From: Halomonas borealis
Lineage (GTDB): Bacteria; Pseudomonadota; Gammaproteobacteria; Pseudomonadales; Halomonadaceae
Length of the DNA: 49,322 bases
Assembly: GCF_004798905.1 (NCBI RefSeq)
Contig: NZ_SDMO01000017.1
Coordinates: 1-49,322, forward strand
Direction of reading: 5' to 3'
The position numbers and the translations under genes were made by a program. Shown one piece after another: positions 30,975 to 39,840 of this stretch; within the stretch, counting starts at the first letter, position 1; the number at the start of each line of letters is the position of its first letter. The notes beneath the pieces were generated by a model that saw nothing but the letters and a program-made list of their open reading frames with translations, made no database searches and was not told the DNA's origin.

Positions 30975-32303
30975 TCAGGTCTCGGAACGATGGCCGCCAG
31001 GGGTATCGCCGAGCAATGACAGCAGATCAGTTGCCGGGCGTGTCTCGAGATCGTCGATGACGTCGCGCAGCCGCTGTGCCTGGGAGCCGAGCACCGGGTC
31101 CGCCAGCTCGTGGTACTTGGCGATCAATTCCCGGTCGGTGAGCGGATTCTCCGGGTTGCCGCGGGCCTCATGCGGCTCGCTCTCGAGCACCTGACCATCG
31201 ACCAGGGTGATGCGGGCACTGGCCCAACGCTCGGCGGGGAAGCGGCGGTTGAAGGCCTCGCTCTCGACGATCTGCACGCGCTCGGCCAGGGCCACGAGGG
31301 CGGGGTCGCCGAGGGCGCTGGAGATGCCGTGGGTATCCACGGTGCCCCGGGCGAGGGCGCAGGCCACCGACCAGGGCAGGCTGTACTGGGCCTGCTCGGT
31401 GCTCTGGGGAGCCACCACGTGCAGGCGCTTGCCTTCGTGGAAGGTGACGATCTCGATGCGTTCGATGGCGTCGGTGTCGGGCAGGCGCGCTGCCAGCGAC
31501 AGCACCGCCTCGACGGCGGGCTGGGCCCAGCGGCATACCGGATAGGCCTTGAAGTACTGCTCGTCGATATACCAGCGGCTGCCCAGGTCGTGCCATAGAT
31601 CGGCGACCTCTGGGGCGGTGACGGTCAGCGCCGGCGCGCCGGTGAAATCGTCGCGGGCCAGCAGGGCGGCGGACACGCCGGCCTGTGCGCCCCAGCCGGA
31701 GCCGTCCTTGAGCATGGTGGGGTGGTCGATGCAGCGCATCATCTGGCTGCGGGGCCCATAGAACTCGGCGATGCCCAGGGCATGATGGAGCCGCTCGGCG
31801 TCGAGCCCCAGCAGCCTCGCGCATACCGCGGCCACGGCCAGGCCGTTCCAGGCGCCGGAGGTATGATAGTCGGGGCTGGTGGCGTGCAGCGCGATGCCGG
31901 CGCGGGTGGCGACCTCGTAGCCGAGCACGATCAGGCCGAGGAACTCGCGTCCCGACAGGCGCTCGACCTCGGGCAGGGCCATCAGCCCGGGTAGCACCGC
32001 CACTCCGACATGGCCCTTGGTGAGCACCTGGCCGTCGTGAGCGTCGAGGGCATCGATCAGCCAGGCGCCGTGCAGCGCCACGCCGGTGGGCGAGGCCTGG
32101 GCATCGCCGAACAGCAGCGGCCGGGTGCCGCCGTGCTGGCTGGTGGCGAAGCGCCTGGCTTTGTCGGCAAGCGCCGTGCGCGTCGCCCCGGCGGCGACGC
32201 CCACCAGGTCGAGCAGGCAGCGCTTGGCCTGGGCCAGGCGCGGCGAATCGACGGCGTTAGGGTCGAAATGGGTGATCCATTCCAGGGGGGAGAAGGCGGT
32301 CAT
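30975..32303 (-). CDS. MmgE/PrpD family protein
   Basis: A 442-residue protein of the MmgE/PrpD family, whose known members dehydrate 2-methylcitrate (PrpD) or decarboxylate itaconate-like acids (cis-aconitate decarboxylase). The fold is recognisable by KRCLLDLVGVAAGA, the DDAHDGQ-type segment here as LDAHDGQVLTKGHVGVAVLP (residues ~84-103), LVLGYEVATRAG near 125, YHTSGAWNGLAVAAV, AGVSAALLARDDFTG and KAYPVCRWAQPAVEA. It belongs to the broad non-PrpD group, so substrate cannot be given. It is on the strand opposite to the oxygenase operon, with its 3' end at the BCCT relic and the OsmF-like gene upstream on its own strand (100-base gap with a hairpin). Confidence 0.85.
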   Translation of the reverse strand: MTAFSPLEWITHFDPNAVDSPRLAQAKRCLLDLVGVAAGATRTALADKARRFATSQHGGTRPLLFGDAQASPTGVALHGAWLIDALDAHDGQVLTKGHVGVAVLPGLMALPEVERLSGREFLGLIVLGYEVATRAGIALHATSPDYHTSGAWNGLAVAAVCARLLGLDAERLHHALGIAEFYGPRSQMMRCIDHPTMLKDGSGWGAQAGVSAALLARDDFTGAPALTVTAPEVADLWHDLGSRWYIDEQYFKAYPVCRWAQPAVEAVLSLAARLPDTDAIERIEIVTFHEGKRLHVVAPQSTEQAQYSLPWSVACALARGTVDTHGISSALGDPALVALAERVQIVESEAFNRRFPAERWASARITLVDGQVLESEPHEARGNPENPLTDRELIAKYHELADPVLGSQAQRLRDVIDDLETRPATDLLSLLGDTPGGHRSET

Positions 32304-32363
32304 GGCAGAACCCTTGTGATGGCTCTCGTGGTGGGGCAGCTGTCAGGCGGAGAGCCCGACGAC

Positions 32364-32386
32364 AAAGGCCGCCCGTGGGCGGCCTT
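32364..32386 (-). terminator. Terminator after OsmF-like gene (first copy)
   Basis: AAGGCCGCCC/GGGCGGCCTT forms a 10-bp stem (32365-32386). On the minus strand it is followed by TTTGTC, 18 bases after the binding-protein stop. A near-identical hairpin follows the second paralog at 48111-48134. Confidence 0.65.
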
Positions 32387-32403
32387 CGTGTGAGGGCGAC
32401 TGC

Positions 32404-33285
32404 TTAGAGCAGGTCGTGTTCCTCGAGGAAGTTCTCGGCGACCCTCTCGATGGTCTCCTTCTCGACGTCGACCCGGGCGTTGAGTCCCGCCATGGTCTCG
32501 TCGTCGAGCAGGGCGGAGAGGGCGTTCATCTGCTCGGCGAGCCGCGGGTTGGCGGCCAGGGTCTCCTCGCGGACCACCGGGGTCAGGGCGTAGTCGGGGA
32601 AGAAGCCCTTGTCATCCTCGAGCACGGTGAGGTTGAGGGCGGGGATGCGGCCATTGGTGGCGGTGGTCATGGCCACGTCGACTTCTTGCTGTTCCAGCGA
32701 CGTCAGGGTCAGCCCCTGATCCATGCGCTTGACGTGGCGCCGGCCGAACTCGAAACCGTACAGCTCCTGCATCGGACGCAGGCCGTCGTCTCGCGAGTAG
32801 AAGGTTGCATTGGAGGCCAGTACTAGCTCATGGCCATCGTTGACGGCCGCGGCCAGGTCGGAAATCGAGGCGATATCGCGCTGCCCGGCGTCATCCTCGC
32901 GCATGGCCAAGGCATAGGTATTGTTGGCATCGGAAGGTTCCAGCCACACCAGGCCCTTCTCGGCGTCGAGTGTCTTGACGCGCTCATAGGCGGCTTCGGG
33001 CGAGAGCTCCTCGGTCACCTTGTTGTAGCTGATCAGCGAGGTGCCGGTGTATTCCCAGTAGAGGTCCACCTGGCCGCTTTCCTGGGCCCGGCGCAGCACG
33101 GTGGTGCCCATGCCCGAGCGTTGATCGACCTCATGGCCCAGGGCCTCGAGATACTGGCTGGTCAGGCTCGCAAGGATGAGTTGTTCGGTGAAGTTCTTGC
33201 CGCCGACCACGATCTCGTCGGCCTGGGCGGTGGTCATGGCAGCGGTGAGCGCCATGGCAGACAGCAGGGGCATCAGTGGCTTCAC
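32404..33285 (-). CDS. OsmF/ProX-type glycine betaine (quaternary amine) binding protein, first copy
   Basis: A 293-residue periplasmic binding protein with a signal peptide ending at ALTAAMTTAQA (residue 22). The mature part starts DEIVVGGKNFTEQLIL, the hallmark of the OpuAC/OsmF/OpuCC group that binds glycine betaine, choline, carnitine or similar compounds, and has YWEYTGTSLISYN and WLEPSDANNTYALAMRED. Translation starts at GTG 33285. No permease or ATPase gene accompanies it: downstream is MmgE/PrpD and upstream is a damaged IS. A close paralog that does have a permease lies at 48161-49042, so this copy may share that transporter or may be a stranded duplicate serving the catabolic cluster. 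Confidence 0.88.
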   Translation of the reverse strand: MKPLMPLLSAMALTAAMTTAQADEIVVGGKNFTEQLILASLTSQYLEALGHEVDQRSGMGTTVLRRAQESGQVDLYWEYTGTSLISYNKVTEELSPEAAYERVKTLDAEKGLVWLEPSDANNTYALAMREDDAGQRDIASISDLAAAVNDGHELVLASNATFYSRDDGLRPMQELYGFEFGRRHVKRMDQGLTLTSLEQQEVDVAMTTATNGRIPALNLTVLEDDKGFFPDYALTPVVREETLAANPRLAEQMNALSALLDDETMAGLNARVDVEKETIERVAENFLEEHDLL

Positions 33286-33398
33286 GGGGTTGAACCTCGT
33301 TTCGTTGTGGTGCCGGCGATGGTATCAAGAAAGCCACGCGCACCGAGCCAGAGGGGGATATGCATCCTCAATGATGCCTATGAGTGATTCCGCTAAAG

Positions 33399-34459
33399 TG
33401 TAGGGTCCCGGATAATCGCCTCGCCTATAGAAGTTATCCTCTGCTAGCAGCCAGAGAGCTTCTTCAGCAATTCACCCGGGAGCAGGTTCATGGGCGCAAC
33501 CACGGCACCGAAGATCCGTGCCGAGATCCAATCAGCGCCCTCCAGCATCACGGATAGCGAGCTGGCCCGCCAATATGGCATCACTACTGCGACTATCCGG
33601 CGCTGGCGATACCGTGACGATGTCCATGACCGACCACACACGCGGCACAATCTGCTGGCCACGCTCACGACCGAGCAAGAAGAGGTGCTGATCGCGGCTC
33701 GCGAATTTCTTCGCTTAGGCTTGGATGATCTTCTCGTCGTAGCGCGTGAATTCCTGAATGCCCGCTTGTCACGCTCCGGGCTGCATCGCATGCTCAAGCG
33801 CCGCGACGTGCCGACATTGGCAGAGCTGGCACGGCAGGTACGCCGGCGGGGGTGAGAAGCCTCGGCACAAGCCCTTCAAGGACGACGAACCAGGCTTCCT
33901 GCACATCGACATCCAACACTTGCCTCAGACGCCTGACGAACAGCAGAAGCTGCTACCTGTACGTCGCCATCGACCGTGCCACGCGCTGGGTCTATCTGGA
34001 GGTCCGGCGCAGTCAGTCCGCCAAGGATGCCCGTGCGTTCATGCAGCAGGTGAAGAAGAAGGCACCCTTCAAAATCCAGATGGTGCTGACAGACAACGGA
34101 AAATCCTTTACCGATCGCTTCACTCGGGCCGGTGAGTGTAAGCCCAGCGGGAACCATGAATTCGACCAGGAGTGCCAGGCCGATGGCATCGAGCATCGCC
34201 TGATCAAGCCGGGAGGGCCGCAGACGAACGGCATGGTGGAGCGCTTTAACGGCCGTATCAGCGACGTGCTGGCGACTCGGCGTTTACGCCTTGGGCGAGG
34301 ACCTGGAGCAGACGCTCAAACGCTACACCTGGCTATACAATCATCACATTCCACAGCAAGCGCTGCACCACCAATCACCGATTGCGGTGATGAAGGAATG
34401 GCAGTGCAAACGCCCTGAATTATTTACCAAGCGGGTGGTTGATCACACGGGACCCGACA
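33399..34459 (+). mobile_element. Decayed IS481-type insertion sequence
   Basis: An element of about 1061 bp holding a frameshifted IS481-family transposase. Possible terminal inverted repeats are TGTAGGGTCCCGG at 33399-33411 and, inverted, CGGGACCCGACA ending at 34459 (about 11 of 14 positions agree). No obvious target duplication was seen. The ends are by eye and could be off by some bases; the transposase itself is certain. Confidence 0.65.
33490..34459 (+). pseudogene. IS481-type transposase, broken by three frameshifts
   Basis: The parts of an IS481 transposase occur in order but in different frames. First come the helix-turn-helix regions (SITDSELARQYGITTATIRRW) up to a stop near 33855; then KPRHKPFKDDEPGFLHIDIQHLP in frame 2 (about 33857-33940) containing the first Asp of the DDE triad; then YLYVAIDRATRWVYLEV, VLTDNGKSFTDRF (second Asp) and IEHRLIKPGGPQTNGMVERFNGR (Glu) in frame 3 to about 34280; then EDLEQTLKRYTWLYNHHIPQ back in frame 1. 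All catalytic residues can be found, but the three shifts make it inactive. The last frame runs past the IS end, showing that the original stop is lost. Confidence 0.85.
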
Positions 34460-34562
34460 TTGCTGGGGGGTGCGATGGTCCGGTGTTCAGTCTGGGGTGT
34501 TCGCGAGGATGTAACAATGTCCCAGGCAGGATATGAGCCATGCTGGAGGCGGGCTCTTCTCA

Positions 34563-35486
34563 TTACGACAGCATGGTAGTTGTTGTCTTTTCCCCGAAGG
34601 CATCCGCGATCAGCCAGTCCCTGAACAGGGTCGCGGCGGTCGAAAGCGGCTGACTGCGGTCGTACACGATATGCTCGGCAAGGCCGGTGTTGGCGCGATA
34701 TTCGGTCACACGTACGAGCTTGCCGCTGGCGATGGCGTCAGCGGCCATGAAGTGCCACGCCAGGCCGATGCCCGCACCTCGCTGAATGGCAGCGTAGGTG
34801 AGCGTCAGTTGGTTGAAGGTGAGGTCGGACTTGGGTGGATGATAACGAATGCCGAAGTGCGCAAACCAGCCAGGCCAGTTCATGCAGTTCCATGAGGAAT
34901 CCAGTTGAATCAGTGGTTGCTGGGCCAGAGCTTCCAGTGATGTCACCTCATCCTGGACAACCTCTGGGCGTGCAACTGGGTAGATATCTTCTTGAATCAG
35001 TGGGGTAGCCGCGAGCGCCGGCCAATCACCCTCGCCGTAGAGAATCGCGAGATCGTGATCCGGTACCATAAAGGGCTGCATCTCGTTGCTGGCGTGAATG
35101 TGCACGGTGATATCTGGATGCTCGGCACTGAAGCTCAGTAAACGTGGGAATAACCAGAATTGTGATACCGCATGAGTCGCCAGCACGCTGACAGTATCGG
35201 GGTGTTGCCTCGCACTCAGACGTTGGCCGGCAATCTCCAGACCTTGAAGCGCCGAGAGAACGTCATGCTGATAGATCGCCCCCGCGCTGGAAAGCTCCAC
35301 TCCGCGTGCCTTGCGTACGAACAGTCGTATGCCGAGCGACGTCTCCAGCGCACGAATCTGCTTGCTGACTGCACTCTGGGTCAGGCATAGCTCGTCCGCT
35401 GCGCGGGTAAAGCTTCCTAACCGGCTGACCGCCTCGAAGGCTGCAAGGCTATCCAGCGGCGGAAGATGACGAAAGCGTCCAGCCAT
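34563..35486 (-). CDS. LysR family regulator (GcvA-like) divergent to an EamA exporter
   Basis: A 307-residue LysR-type regulator of the GcvA/AmpR-like subgroup: LPPLDSLAAFEAVSRLGSFTRAADELC at the start, LTQSAVSKQIRALE recognition helix, and LSSAGAIYQHDV linker. The effector domain includes DHDLAILYGEGDWP and AIQRGAGIGLAW. It is divergent from an EamA permease gene, which it most likely regulates. Codon use here is visibly less G+C-rich than in the housekeeping genes at 1-25 kb, consistent with acquisition together with the permease. Confidence 0.88.
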   Translation of the reverse strand: MAGRFRHLPPLDSLAAFEAVSRLGSFTRAADELCLTQSAVSKQIRALETSLGIRLFVRKARGVELSSAGAIYQHDVLSALQGLEIAGQRLSARQHPDTVSVLATHAVSQFWLFPRLLSFSAEHPDITVHIHASNEMQPFMVPDHDLAILYGEGDWPALAATPLIQEDIYPVARPEVVQDEVTSLEALAQQPLIQLDSSWNCMNWPGWFAHFGIRYHPPKSDLTFNQLTLTYAAIQRGAGIGLAWHFMAADAIASGKLVRVTEYRANTGLAEHIVYDRSQPLSTAATLFRDWLIADAFGEKTTTTMLS

Positions 35487-35566
35487 GTGGTGTTCCTGTC
35501 GATATGGGCACGTGTAAGGATACTGTTTTTTTTCTTGAGTGAACGGCTTGTAGGCTCAAAGGCATT

Positions 35567-35584
35567 CCATGCGAGAATGCATGG
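35567..35584. promoter_or_regulatory. Dyad in the LysR/EamA divergent region
   Basis: CCATGC-GAGAAT-GCATGG is an 18-base interrupted palindrome in the 174-base gap between the divergent genes, and overlaps GCATTC...GAATGC (35562-35580). A -10-like GATAAT is at 35589-35594. It is a candidate LysR binding site. Confidence 0.4.
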
Positions 35585-35660
35585 ATGCGATAATGTTGTT
35601 ACTCAGATCGGCTAGTAACGCATTAAAGTGGCCCTCCAATCAACAGGAGAGCTGCAGATC

Positions 35661-36629
35661 ATGAGGATAGCAGTAGTCCATGCAGGCATGGCTGGTGCCT
35701 TGTGGGGCGGTGTCATTGTCTTGCCATCGCTATTCCCAGAGGTCCATCCCGTGGTAATCAGTTGCGCACGCTTCCTACTCTATGGCGTGTTTGCCGCGTT
35801 AGTGGCATTGCCACATATCAGACGCCTTTCGTCTCGGTTGACGCCGAGTGACATGCGGCTGCTGCTCGAACTGGCACTGACCGGCAATGTCGCATTTTTC
35901 ATCCTGCTTACCGCTGCGGTGCAGTATGCAGGTGTTGCGATTGCCGCATTGATCAACGGGTTGGTACCTGTGGCAGTGATGTTGACCGGCCGTCGCTATC
36001 TTCAAGCCAGCCGAGGTTCCATCTGTGTGTCGTTGACGGTGATTGGTGTAGGTATCGTCAGCATGAACGTGCCGGTCATTGCCCGCTTTCTTGAGGGGGG
36101 AGGCGAGTGGAGGGATGTGATCGGCATGCTGTGCGCGTCGCTGGGCGTGATGTCCTGGGCATGGTTTGCGCTACGCAATGCTACCCAACTCAAGATGGGC
36201 CGTTATTCCGCGCGGGAGTGGTCGACGCTGCAAGGGATCGCGACGGGTATCGTGGCACTAGGGATTCTTTTTCTGGTGGCAGTACTGCAGCCACAGATCC
36301 TGCCGCTGGAACTTTCCGCAGATCGCTGGTTGGCCTTTGGTGGTGCAGCGTTGTTCATGTCGGTGGGTGGCTCCTGGGTTGCCAACGCGTTATGGAATTC
36401 TTCCGCTCAGCGTCTTCCGGTATCGGTGGGCGGGCAGATGATCGTCTTCGAAACCTGTTGTGCGCTGCTGTATGGCTATCTGCTGGATTGGCGATGGCCT
36501 GTGGTGCATGAAGCCGTGGGAATGATGTTGATTCTCGGGGGTGTCATGTGGACGATTCGGTCGGAAGATCGCCTGTCTCGAATGCGGCAACACGACAGTC
36601 AAGGACGTGTACAGGGAGGCGAGAACTGA
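35661..36629 (+). CDS. EamA/DMT superfamily permease
   Basis: A 322-residue inner-membrane protein with about ten hydrophobic helices in two EamA repeats. The first repeat has AGALWGGVIVLPSLFPEVHPVV with ARFLLYGVFA, the second starts near the GMLCASLGVMSWAWFALRN segment and ends with MMLILGGVMWTI. Members export amino acids, drugs or other metabolites; the substrate is not predictable here. ATG 35661 (MRIAVVHAGM) is preferred over GTG 35628 since AGGAG lies between them. The divergent LysR gene is its likely regulator. Confidence 0.86.
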   Translation: MRIAVVHAGMAGALWGGVIVLPSLFPEVHPVVISCARFLLYGVFAALVALPHIRRLSSRLTPSDMRLLLELALTGNVAFFILLTAAVQYAGVAIAALINGLVPVAVMLTGRRYLQASRGSICVSLTVIGVGIVSMNVPVIARFLEGGGEWRDVIGMLCASLGVMSWAWFALRNATQLKMGRYSAREWSTLQGIATGIVALGILFLVAVLQPQILPLELSADRWLAFGGAALFMSVGGSWVANALWNSSAQRLPVSVGGQMIVFETCCALLYGYLLDWRWPVVHEAVGMMLILGGVMWTIRSEDRLSRMRQHDSQGRVQGGEN

Positions 36630-36752
36630 AGAGTGCTGTCAGACAGAAATTATGGTGTGTTAGCGCGCCACATGAAGGAGCGTTGACTATCACGTCCTGT
36701 AGATATTGGTGATGAGGTCATGTGTAGTGGCCAAAAATACTTGACCACTACA

Positions 36753-36850
36753 GACCACCTCAAGTGGTCTGTTTTCCCTGACGACAGGTCAGATGCTAAC
36801 CCGCCGGTGGCCACGAGGCAGCTCCGGCGGGATTTATGTAGCGTTTCCCT
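36753..36850. repeat. 98-bp relic containing both flanks of the IS5-type element
   Basis: Bases 36753-36782 are nearly identical (one mismatch) to 38462-38491, and 36783-36850 are nearly identical to 39519-39586, the two outer flanks of the IS5-type transposase. In this copy the two parts are joined directly, and GAC occurs twice at the junction. It contains two hairpins: GACCAC...GTGGTC and CCCGCCGG...CCGGCGGG. It is either a deletion derivative of the element or a small repeat into which the element inserted at the second site. Confidence 0.8.
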
Positions 36851-36874
36851 AGCTATTAAACGAAGAAATCTCTA

Positions 36875-38200
36875 TTAACGCGGTGCGTCTGCAGCGTCGA
36901 AGTAAGTCTGTCGGTCTTCCTGGTAGCTGCGCATGTGATCAAGAACTCGACGATAGGAGTCATCACCTTCGGCACTGTTGGCCTCGGCGCGACTCTCCAG
37001 ATAGGGCATTGTGGCCTCCTCCAGAGGTTTGAGTAGTTCATCCGGCCACTCATTCACTTCAGCGCCGTTGCGCTTCAGGATCTCGATCGCCTTGCCCTGA
37101 GCTTCCAGTCCACTGGAAAGGGTTTCCAGAATTGACGCCTGCCCGCTGGTACGAATAGCGACGCGCTGCGCTTCACTCAGGCTGTCCCACACCTGACGAT
37201 TCACCAGAAGCTCAATGTAGGAGAACGACTGATGCCAGGCATTGAGGTAGAAATACGGCGCCTTCTCGATGATGGGCGAGAGATCCACAGTATCGTTGGA
37301 CTCACTCTCAAGGCCCAGCGCACGCTTCATCATCAAAACGCCGGTATAGGGAAGGTTCAGCTCGTAGGCATCAACCTGATCGAGCTGGCGCAGCTGTTGC
37401 GGAAGACGACCCGGCTGGAAGCCACCAAATGTGAGCGCGTTGATATCATGCTTGACAGGATTGCCCTCTGACGGACAGGCCGCTGTTGGGTCCGCGCAGA
37501 GCGTTTCAGCGCCAATGTTCGTCGTCTCTACGCCTGCCGTTTGACAGGCCTGCTGCCAAATGGCGGAGGCAGGCGCCGGCCAGCGCGCCAGCCACGGCTG
37601 CTGACACATTTCGGTCATGCTGGTGGGTAGCGGCTCGGGGAAAAATCCCGCCTCTTGTCCCGGAGTGAGAGCGATGGGAACGACGACAAGATTGTTATCG
37701 AAGGCCTCGTTGTAGATATCCTGCTCCAGTTCCAGGCCACCACCGCTGATCAGCCAGGAGGCAAACTCCGATGGATGAAGGCCAAAAGGCAAGCCAGCAA
37801 CGAGGAGCTGACCGGATTCGAGGCCGCTGGAAATAGGCACGCTTATCGCGGCGGCCAGACCGTCGGCATTAGGCCCCGCCGCAACCGCCTCGTACAGGTT
37901 GGAAAAATTCTCGGGAATCGAGACGAGACTGGGTTGAACGGTCCCGCGATCTGATTCAGGAGTTTTACCGCTCACGTGATAGATGAGCTCCAGATCCAGC
38001 GCACCAAGCAGCTCGTTGGCGTTGTCGATGAAGACATTGGCCGGCCCGCCAATGGGATGAGCGCCGCCTCTTGGCGCGTCCTCCATGGCCAGCGGCGGAA
38101 ACTGCACTTGTATGGGCAACTGATCTGCATTGGCAGTATGCGACAGAAGCACCGGCAGAATGAAAGAGGCAGAAAAAAACACGGATTTCGATAAATGCAT
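36875..38200 (-). CDS. Orphan TRAP-type (DctP-like) periplasmic binding protein
   Basis: A 441-residue binding protein with signal peptide MHLSKSVFFSASFILPVLL (cleavage near SHTANA, residue 25). The C-terminal part is of the DctP type: YFYLNAWHQSFSYIELLVNRQVWDSL followed by RNGAEVNEWPDELL (about residues 320-405). It is about 100 residues longer than ordinary DctP proteins, with a segment at residues 195-250 that carries four cysteines (199, 219, 235, 242), suggesting two disulfides. No DctQ or DctM gene is near, so it would need a distant permease. The gene is lower in G+C than the core genes and is bracketed by the 98-bp relic and the IS5-type element. ATG 38200 is preferred to an earlier ATG because it places the signal peptide at the N terminus. 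Confidence 0.75.
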   Translation of the reverse strand: MHLSKSVFFSASFILPVLLSHTANADQLPIQVQFPPLAMEDAPRGGAHPIGGPANVFIDNANELLGALDLELIYHVSGKTPESDRGTVQPSLVSIPENFSNLYEAVAAGPNADGLAAAISVPISSGLESGQLLVAGLPFGLHPSEFASWLISGGGLELEQDIYNEAFDNNLVVVPIALTPGQEAGFFPEPLPTSMTEMCQQPWLARWPAPASAIWQQACQTAGVETTNIGAETLCADPTAACPSEGNPVKHDINALTFGGFQPGRLPQQLRQLDQVDAYELNLPYTGVLMMKRALGLESESNDTVDLSPIIEKAPYFYLNAWHQSFSYIELLVNRQVWDSLSEAQRVAIRTSGQASILETLSSGLEAQGKAIEILKRNGAEVNEWPDELLKPLEEATMPYLESRAEANSAEGDDSYRRVLDHMRSYQEDRQTYFDAADAPR

Positions 38201-38461
38201 GGCTGTTAAGTCCCGACAGGAGAGGGTGTCGATGAAAGAGCAAGTGGCTGCGGGCATGGCCTCTTGTTCTTCACCGATGGTACAGAAGGCCTTTGCCCAT
38301 GGAGCCGTTATCGTAACCCGGGATCATGAGCTGAAAATTAAATTCTTGGATTCAGGTGTCGAGCCACTAGGGAGCCACCGAACAATTTGGCTTTGGGCAA
38401 CTGAAGCGCCTGGGTTCATAGAATAAGCGCAGCAAATTTCGAGCCTCAGCGGTCGATGTCT

Positions 38462-39586
38462 GACCACCCCAAGTGGTCTGTTTTCCCTGACAGCCGGGTT
38501 AGCCGGCGGCCAGGCCAGAGTCAAGATGCACTGGCCCCGTCAACTCGGCCTTCGCATCGCTTAGCCAGCACCAGGTTGGCCGGACTGAACAGCTGCGCCT
38601 GGTTCTTGGCCAGTCTCTTGTCGCGAACCTTCCGGTAGCCGAAGAGGTTCTTGATGGCATGAAACGGATGCTCGACCTTGGCACGGATGCGGGCCTTGGT
38701 CTTCTCGAATCTCAGCAGCAGCGTCTTCATCGGGCTGTCGTCCATCTTCTTGATAGCGCCTCGCTTGGCGGCGACACAGCACCGGGAATCCGGGGCATCC
38801 TTTCCTTCGTCCAAGTGCTTCCACATGCCGGTGTCACCCGCGTCACCGTATCCCCGCTTGTCACCATCCAGGACCAGATGGCTCGTCATGGTGACATCGG
38901 CGACGTTGGCCGGGGTGGCGGCGACACTGTGGGTCAGTCCGGTCACGGCATCGACGCCGATATGGGTCTTCAGTCCGAAGAACCACTGATTGCCTTTCTT
39001 GGTCTGCTGCATCTCCGGGTCGCGCTGCTTGGCCTGGTTCTCGGTGGGAGGGGCGGTCGCCACGATGGTGCCCTCGCGCATGAACAGGCCCTGCTCGGCG
39101 AGGCTGGTGTTGATCTCCTCGAATATCCGCTGGGTCAGGGCATGCTTTTCCAGCAGATGACGAAAGCGTAGCAGCGAGGCGGCGTTCGGCACGCTCTCGA
39201 TGGCCAAATCGATACCGATGAAGTCGTGCATGGCCTGGCTGTCATAGGTGGCATCCTCCAGCGCCTCGTCGGCAAGTGCATACCACTGCTGGAGGAAGTC
39301 GATCCGCAACATGCGCTCCAGGCCGGTGAGGGCGGCCCCGCTTGCCCGCCGCATTGGGGAACTAGGGTGGCGACAGCGCATCGATCGGTCGTTGCCATCA
39401 GACCACGGCATCCATCTGGGCCAGGAACCGCTCGCGGTGGGTGACTTTTTTCTTGTTCTGGTGCTCAGCCTGGGCGAACGAGATCTGCTTCATCGGGTGG
39501 CTCTGTCAGCGGGCGGTGGACAGGTCAGGTGCTACCCCGCCGGTGGCCACGAGGCAGCTTCGGCGGGATTGATGCAGCGTTTCCCC
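38462..39586 (-). mobile_element. IS5-type insertion element (decayed)
   Basis: About 1125 bp around an IS5-family transposase, delimited here by similarity of both flanks (38462-38491 and 39519-39586) to the 98-bp relic at 36753-36850. Terminal inverted repeats could not be matched by eye, so an alternative is that the IS proper is 38492-39518 inserted between GAC copies in a second 98-bp repeat. Confidence 0.7.
38521..39493 (-). pseudogene. IS5 family transposase, broken near the N terminus
   Basis: The product starts normally at ATG 39493 with MKQISFAQAEHQNKKKV, but after about 30 codons (MDAVV) there is a TGA where relatives have a Pro codon, a TAG 15 codons later, and then a frameshift near 39345. 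From there the frame is open: TGLERMLRIDFLQQWYALADEALED, then the catalytic core with the first Asp in THIGVDAVTG, the second in YGDAGDTGMWKH and Glu in RAKVEHPFHAIKNLFGYRKVR. About 290 residues of the C-terminal part remain. A product from an internal start might exist but would lack the intact N-terminal domain. Confidence 0.82.
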
Positions 39587-39840
39587 TAAGGCCGTCGGGA
39601 AGGCGCCGATCATCCATCCCGGAAATGTCGTCGAGGCGCGGTGAATGGTGTATTGCCTTCAAGGGGGAGCGTCAAACATGGCAAGGTGAGCGGCGGCTGA
39701 TGCGATCGGCGCCGCCCTCGCTTCGAGAGGCCGAAGCAAGGGAACCCGTGCCTCGGTGTGGAGTCCCATGACATTCGATACGACAGGGTCCGGCCGCTGC
39801 CGACCCGCGCTAATACTGTGATCCTGATGAAGGAGAGACG

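Noticed and set aside
38258..38426. Fragment AHGAVIVTRDHELKIKF, resembling the end of a PIN-domain toxin
   Set aside because: Only about 20 residues fit and there is no start or antitoxin gene; the likeness is too weak to annotate.
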